This document shows positions 63,845 through 64,000 of a DNA stretch of 64,000 bases, in pieces. Numbering within the stretch: position 1 is the first letter of the stretch; each line of letters begins with the position of its first letter. Both the position numbers and the translations under genes were made by a program. Where the stretch lies: positions 558,001 to 622,000 of the forward strand of contig NZ_JAAVUV010000002.1 of NCBI RefSeq assembly GCF_018449635.1, in the 5' to 3' direction. The notes under the pieces are model-generated. The model did not search any database and was not told where the DNA came from. It was given only the letters and a program-made list of their open reading frames with translations. Origin of the DNA: Caballeronia sp. dw_276. Its GTDB lineage: Bacteria; Pseudomonadota; Gammaproteobacteria; Burkholderiales; Burkholderiaceae.

Positions 63845-64000
63845 ATGAAACACGAACTCGATTCGGCATTTCATCCGGCAGATATCTCGTTTGAGACGCT
63901 CAGGCTTGCGCCGCATGCCTGGGTGCCAAACAACAGGCGCTTGCCGGTATTGATCTACCGACGTGCGCTTGATCCATCCACGAAGGATCTCGGCAAGGCT
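63845..64000 (+). CDS. YjlB-like cupin protein, 5' fragment
   Basis: The first 52 codons of a gene that runs off the window: MKHELDSAFHPADISFE, then LAPHAWVPNNRRLPVLIYRRAL. HAWVPNN-RLPVLIY is the start of YjlB-like cupin proteins, whose function is unknown. It begins 2 bp after the recQ stop, so it is likely in an operon with recQ. Confidence 0.65.
   Translation, partial: MKHELDSAFHPADISFETLRLAPHAWVPNNRRLPVLIYRRALDPSTKDLGKA

Noticed and set aside
1..64000. Mobile elements, tRNA/rRNA genes, CRISPR arrays
   Set aside because: No transposase or integrase motifs, no tRNA-like cloverleaf noticed, and no regularly spaced repeats. The only tandem repeat is the short one in the clpV remnant.

Overview
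This 64 kb window reads as chromosomal DNA of a Burkholderia-type betaproteobacterium, most likely Paraburkholderia, Caballeronia or a close relative. The evidence is GC-rich coding sequence, dense TGATG and ATGA start/stop overlaps, many LysR, Lrp, LacI and Rrf2 regulators, an i3-like type VI secretion (T6SS) locus, an acdS/acdR pair, and PhoX plus phospholipase-C-type enzymes. I see no rRNA or tRNA gene, transposase or CRISPR array.

Left part (1-14.7 kb): metabolic accessory genes, mostly regulator/enzyme pairs. They are the tail of a LacI regulator, a dihydrolipoamide-dehydrogenase-like flavoenzyme with a divergent AraC regulator, a DOPA-dioxygenase-like protein, MmsA with a divergent LysR regulator, an Rrf2 regulator facing an NDH-2-like flavoprotein across a 21-bp palindrome, an M20 amidohydrolase/diaminopropionate ammonia-lyase operon with an Lrp regulator, an AruH-like aminotransferase, and a LysR regulator facing a HAD/D-threonine-aldolase-like operon.

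14.8-22.4 kb: stress and signalling. A membrane-anchored small catalase is followed by an ECF sigma factor and its anti-sigma factor. A second, orphan copy of the anti-sigma gene lies behind a 540-bp structured intergenic region. Next is a tight operon of a FecR-like exported protein, a heme-binding (CMQCH) HAMP membrane sensor, and a Ser/Thr kinase with two C-terminal repeats.

22.4-42.4 kb: a complete-looking T6SS locus on the minus strand, in transcription order tssA, tssB, tssC, hcp, tssE, tssF, tssG, clpV, vgrG, tagH (FHA), tssK, tssL (with an OmpA-like domain), tssM, tagF. It has no tssJ and no recognisable effector/immunity pair.

42.7-47 kb: a periplasmic set (YceI, DUF3455, Tat-exported superoxide dismutase), ACC deaminase acdS with divergent acdR, and ppnP.

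47-50.7 kb: remnant of a second T6SS locus. It holds tssJ, tssG and a 5'-truncated tssF on the minus strand, meeting a 5'-truncated clpV followed by tssE on the plus strand. The two truncated genes meet head to head at a GATATC palindrome.

50.7-62 kb: apparent phosphorus acquisition. A LacI-controlled ABC importer operon ends in a cytosolic phosphodiesterase. It is followed by a phospholipase-C/AcpA-type lipoprotein, a di-heme cytochrome c peroxidase and PhoX with a good Pho box. The window closes with recQ and the start of a YjlB-like cupin gene.
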